A stretch of DNA of 64,000 nucleotides from JBEBVQ01 sp964527735. GTDB lineage: Bacteria > Bacteroidota > Bacteroidia > Chitinophagales > Chitinophagaceae. Each line of letters begins with the position of its first letter. Position 1 is the stretch's first letter. Shown one piece after another: positions 60,893 through 64,000 of this stretch. The stretch spans positions 83,062 to 147,061 of the forward strand of contig CAZGPG010000007.1 in assembly GCA_964527735.1 (NCBI GenBank), in the 5' to 3' direction. The translations under genes and the position numbers were made by a program. The notes below the pieces were generated by a model, which saw only the letters and a list, made by a program, of their open reading frames with translations, ran no database searches and was not told where the DNA came from.

Positions 60893-60960
60893 TACGGGTT
60901 TTCCCTGATTTCCGGACTACGGGTTTTCCCTGATTTTGATAAAATACGGGTTTTTCCTGA
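60893..60960. promoter_or_regulatory. Three direct repeats TACGGGTTTTCCCTGA in the divergent intergenic region
   Basis: The 16-base word occurs at 60893-60908 and 60918-60933, with the next three bases (TTT) also identical, and with one change at 60945-60960. The spacings are 25 and 27 bases. Each unit is itself a near-palindrome (CGGG-TTTT-CCCT). They lie between kinase 3 and the secreted-protein gene at 61141, in a 339-base gap with no gene. This is the arrangement expected of a regulator-binding array. Confidence 0.6.
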
Positions 60961-61140
60961 GGTGTTTATAAATTGATCCCAAGTAATTTAGCTGTTGTGA
61001 ATACAGATTTTGCCCCCTGTTTTATGCTGTAAAATTTGCTGTTGCAGCATAGAGGATTGCCTGTTATGAAAATACTCCGGATAAACTAACCGGTGCTGCC
61101 CGGCCGGGGAAAAATGACCGATGTGCTTTATTGAGATTTT

Positions 61141-63237
61141 ATGAAGACCACTATAAACCTTGCTTTTTTATTACTGGCTTTTACCCTGATTGCCAAGGGG
61201 CAACGGGAAGGGTATGTCTGGGCATTTGGCGATAAAGCGGGGCTGGATTTTAATTCCGGTGCGCCGGTAGCTATAGCCACGGCCATGGAGAACCAGTTCT
61301 GTGGCAATGCTACTGTGTCTTCCCCAGCGGGAAGTCTGCTGTTTTATACAGACGGGAACCGGGTATGGAACCGCAACCATAACCTGATGCCAAACGGGGT
61401 ATTGCTCACTACAAGCTTCGGGAGCTCCAATGCAGGAACCTGGGCCGTAAACCAGTCTGCTGTGATTGCCCCGGTGCCCGGCGATTCAAATCTGTATTAT
61501 CTCTTTTCGCTGGAAATATATACTGATGGGTACCGTTTATGGTACAGTGTGGTAGATATGAGGATGGATAACGGCTTCGGAGATATTGCGCAGGCTCCGG
61601 TACTGCTCGATCCGGGAGCGCTTACGGAAGCGATGACTGTGGTGCGCGGCGACAAGTGCAACTTCTGGCTGCTGGTGCACGAACGGAGGAGCGATCAGTT
61701 CCGGGCATATGAGATTAATGCTGCCGGCGTTGCCGGGACTCCCGTTATTTCTCATTCCGGTACGCTGGGTGCCGCTATTTTCAGCTTCGGTAATTATAAC
61801 CTCGGAGGATTGAAGGTTGCTCCCAACCGCCGCCGGCTTTCGGGCAACTGGGCATTAACGGGCTTGGGGGATTATTACCTGGAACTTTATGATTTTGATC
61901 CCATGACTGGCAGGGTTTTCAATGCCATCCGTATTGAAGGGCCATCACGGCATCATTATAATACCTGCTTTTCACCCGATAATTCTAAGCTCTATACCAT
62001 AGGCGACGGCTGGGTTCACCAGTTCGACCTTAGTCTGCCTACTGCGGCAGATATCGCCGCTTCCAAAACGGATTTGTTAAACGGGCGGTATGTGGTTACG
62101 CACGGCGATCTGAAAAGAGGCCCGGACGGGAAGGTGTATTTTATTTTCCGGAATGTCGGGGCGATGCATCAGATCAACTTTCCCAACCTGGCCGGAGCGG
62201 CCTGCAGTGTCGCTCACATGACGGTTCCTTTTGTGACGGGCACAAATGCCAACTGGGGACTGCCCAATGAAAACCTGGAGGCCCTCCCTCCCGAAGACCT
62301 GCTCACGACTACCAGGTATGCAGGCATGTGCGCGCCGGACAGTGTTTTGCTGCAGGCGGATACGCCGGGGATCAATTATGTATGGAGCACAACAGAACGT
62401 ACCCCTTCAATCGTAGCGGATACGCCGGGCGTTTATACCGTAAGGTACACCCATGACTGTACGCATCATCTGGATACTTTTATCGTCATGCTTTATCCGG
62501 AATATCCCTCCCTTTTTAACAACGGATTCAGCTGTATCGGCCGGCAGGAAGGGATGGCATGGCTGCGTACGCAGCCTCAGGATACTTCCGTATTTACTTA
62601 TACCTGGATGGATGGGGCTGGCAGTGTGATCCGTACCGCCACGGACAGCAACGGCGATACGCTTGCCAGGCTTGATCCGGGAGATTATACGGTACGGGTG
62701 TCCACCCCTTTCGGATGTGATACGGGGTATGAATTTTCAATCCGCCCGCTTCCGCTTCCGCAGGTACGGTTTGAGGCCGGCGATAAGGTTTGCATGGATC
62801 AGCCTGTGGTCCTGCAGAATACTTCTCCGGATGATGCGGCTTATACCTGGGATTTTGGCGACGGGAGCGGCAGCACGGAAATCTCCCCCGTACACTATTA
62901 CCGGAGCAGGGGCATTTATACGGTTGTATTGAGTGCAGAGAACGTGGATGGCTGTAAAGATACTTTTACGAAGGACATCGCCGTCGGGGATAAGGATTTC
63001 CTGCTGCTTGAGGCCGACAAGCCGGAGCATCTGTTCTGCATAGCTGAGCGCCTTATCCGGCATGGTACGTTTCAGATAATAATTGATAACCGTGGTGTAG
63101 GCAAGCAATCGCGTACGGTACGAAGAATCTCTGTAGTAGTCTATGTTCAGCGCCCGCTGTGCCAGTTCGTATGCGATGCTGTCGCGGCCATTCCTTTCAT
63201 GGATGGTTGCCATGAGATTGTAGATGCTGCCGAGTAA
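61141..63237 (+). CDS. Exported propeller/PKD protein, C-terminus lost at a deletion junction
   Basis: The open frame is 698 residues. Signal peptide MKTTINLAFLLLAFTLIAKGQ, then a beta-propeller-like domain (YVWAFGDKAGLDFNSGAPVAI to about 385) with repeats such as NYNLGGLKVAPNRR and HYNTCFSPDNSKLYTIGDG. Two Ig/PKD-like units follow, the second a full PKD domain (YTWDFGDGSGSTEISPVHYY, about 560-580, to TFTKDIAVGDKD). After about base 63000 the frame reads the opposite strand of the kinase 4 gene, so the last 75 residues are not authentic. The expected CHU_C/type B sorting domain is missing. The protein is probably non-functional for T9SS export. Confidence 0.8.
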   Translation: MKTTINLAFLLLAFTLIAKGQREGYVWAFGDKAGLDFNSGAPVAIATAMENQFCGNATVSSPAGSLLFYTDGNRVWNRNHNLMPNGVLLTTSFGSSNAGTWAVNQSAVIAPVPGDSNLYYLFSLEIYTDGYRLWYSVVDMRMDNGFGDIAQAPVLLDPGALTEAMTVVRGDKCNFWLLVHERRSDQFRAYEINAAGVAGTPVISHSGTLGAAIFSFGNYNLGGLKVAPNRRRLSGNWALTGLGDYYLELYDFDPMTGRVFNAIRIEGPSRHHYNTCFSPDNSKLYTIGDGWVHQFDLSLPTAADIAASKTDLLNGRYVVTHGDLKRGPDGKVYFIFRNVGAMHQINFPNLAGAACSVAHMTVPFVTGTNANWGLPNENLEALPPEDLLTTTRYAGMCAPDSVLLQADTPGINYVWSTTERTPSIVADTPGVYTVRYTHDCTHHLDTFIVMLYPEYPSLFNNGFSCIGRQEGMAWLRTQPQDTSVFTYTWMDGAGSVIRTATDSNGDTLARLDPGDYTVRVSTPFGCDTGYEFSIRPLPLPQVRFEAGDKVCMDQPVVLQNTSPDDAAYTWDFGDGSGSTEISPVHYYRSRGIYTVVLSAENVDGCKDTFTKDIAVGDKDFLLLEADKPEHLFCIAERLIRHGTFQIIIDNRGVGKQSRTVRRISVVVYVQRPLCQFVCDAVAAIPFMDGCHEIVDAAE

Positions 63238-63861
63238 AACCTGGTGGGCAGTGTCTGCAGTTGGGGTGAGCATCTTTTCTGCAAGATGCAAATAGTAGAT
63301 GGCCTGGTCGTACTGACGATGATCTGCAAGTATTCCTCCCAGCGCCAGGTAGGTCCTGGCGAGGAATAAAGAGTCTTTCTCCCCGGTGGCTTGAGCGGCA
63401 AGTATATAATGATATACAGCCGAGTCGGGCGCCTGGTTGAAACTGTAAGCCAGCGCCATATTCTGGTGCCATAAAACGATCCAGCGATCCCGTTTGTACC
63501 AGGTATTCCGGCAATAAGGTTCTGCCTGCTTCACGTAGCTTAAGTGAAGTGCAGGGTTGCCTTTGAAGCCCTGGCAGGCGCCTGTGGCCATCAGTGCGCT
63601 CGCGATGCCATCAGGGAATTTCAGGTCCATGCTCATGGTCAGGGCCTCCTCAAAAAGTCCCGCAGCGCTGTCCGGGTCAGAGATCAGCAACCGCCTGCCG
63701 GCCTGGATCAGGCCGAATATGGCCGCAGTATCTTCCGGCAGGATCCGGGCGGACCTTTCCGGGGGGAAATGAATAACCTGCTGTGCCGATAAGGGATATG
63801 CCCCGGCCATGGTAAGCATCAAGACAAGGACATACAAGATATACCGGGTAATCAAAGACAT
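62737..63861 (-). CDS. TPR-sensor histidine kinase fragment (cassette 4), kinase domain lost
   Basis: A 374-residue open frame from the ATG at 63861 (signal peptide MSLITRYILYVLVLMLTMAGAYPLSA). The authentic part is a TPR array like those of the other three kinases (AAGLFEEALTMSMDLK, AVYHYILAAQATGEKD, AIYYLHLAEKMLTP, SIAYELAQRALNIDY, ALSYAEQML). After about base 63005, reading LVGLKQQEILIPDG, it is the antisense of the secreted-protein gene, so the membrane helix, His box and ATPase domain are absent. The longest open frame starts at 63897. A response regulator is also missing. Probably a pseudogene. Confidence 0.75.
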   Translation of the reverse strand: MSLITRYILYVLVLMLTMAGAYPLSAQQVIHFPPERSARILPEDTAAIFGLIQAGRRLLISDPDSAAGLFEEALTMSMDLKFPDGIASALMATGACQGFKGNPALHLSYVKQAEPYCRNTWYKRDRWIVLWHQNMALAYSFNQAPDSAVYHYILAAQATGEKDSLFLARTYLALGGILADHRQYDQAIYYLHLAEKMLTPTADTAHQVLLGSIYNLMATIHERNGRDSIAYELAQRALNIDYYRDSSYRTRLLAYTTVINYYLKRTMPDKALSYAEQMLRLVGLKQQEILIPDGDVLRKSIFTAIHVLCTQYNRINAPAPVIVYGGDFRAAAPVAKIPGISRIIRRSILQDHRLIHANLIAGLKPYLRKRKRAD

Positions 63862-63899
63862 AATATGGAAGGGTAAATAAAGATGGTTTCTTTTCATGA

Positions 63900-63923
63900 A
63901 AATTAGGGAGATTTCCCTAATTT
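63900..63923. promoter_or_regulatory. Palindrome AAATTAGGGA-N4-TCCCTAATTT upstream of the kinase 4 remnant
   Basis: A perfect 10-bp inverted repeat adjoining the start region. Its half-site TTTCCCTAATTT matches 11 of 12 bases of TTTCCCTGATTT in the array upstream of kinase 3. It is a candidate operator. Confidence 0.45.
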
Positions 63924-64000
63924 CTATGGAAAGGCACCTTTTACACCTGACTTCCGCAAATTAACACCCAAAATTGAATAAGTCAGCTAAATATCGTTGT

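Noticed and set aside
62737..63237. Two genuine overlapping antisense genes
   Set aside because: Each frame shows family sequence only on its own side of about base 63000; the overlap is better explained as chance read-through after a deletion.

Overview
The window is chromosomal DNA of a Bacteroidota bacterium, most likely of the Chitinophagaceae/Chitinophagales. The evidence is the many very large exported proteins ending in type IX secretion (T9SS) sorting domains, promoters with the Bacteroidota -7 element TAnnTTTG, lipoproteins, hybrid TPR sensor kinases, and families such as DUF892, DUF4105, DUF2911 and VF530. The left edge cuts mltG. The right edge lies just upstream of a truncated kinase gene.

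Layout. 0-8 kb: mltG, an acetyltransferase, an outer-membrane/PQQ-type dehydrogenase/cytochrome c operon (minus strand), a small stress-type block (DUF892 ferritin-like protein and two small proteins), and a radical SAM plus membrane protein operon. 8-18 kb: a LuxR-type response regulator and TPR histidine kinase, divergent from two giant propeller proteins. 18-26 kb: a Crp/Fnr regulator, a DODA-type dioxygenase, a 1507-residue adhesin-like protein, DoxX, DUF2911 and a palindromic MITE-like element. 26-31 kb: a second regulator/kinase pair, divergent from a kelch-repeat T9SS protein. 31-40 kb: malate dehydrogenase, an NlpC/P60 lipoprotein, the NHEJ set (Ku, LigD split at an A9 run), an alpha-glucosidase-like GH13 and TreZ. 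40-57 kb: mostly housekeeping (initiator tRNA-Met, era, nadD, truA, a DEAD-box helicase, tsaD, trmN6, hsp20), plus one more T9SS type B protein and small membrane proteins. 57-64 kb: tRNA-Arg, a third regulator/kinase pair divergent from a propeller/PKD protein, and a fourth kinase remnant whose 3' end is fused tail-to-tail to that secreted-protein gene.

The most striking organisation is a recurring cassette: response regulator and TPR-bearing sensor kinase on the minus strand, divergent from a giant T9SS-exported beta-propeller/PKD protein. It occurs three times, with a fourth apparently damaged by deletion. Its regulatory role is inferred from layout only.

The intergenic DNA is unusually rich in long perfect hairpins. 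Several are built from recurring low-complexity words (AATTAGC-type, AATGTGACAAATGTG-type), and others have the same shape but locus-specific sequence. A second general feature is promoters whose -7 element ends only 4-8 bases before the start codon, suggesting very short-leader or leaderless mRNAs.

All calls come from reading the sequence and from knowledge of the families; no database search was run.
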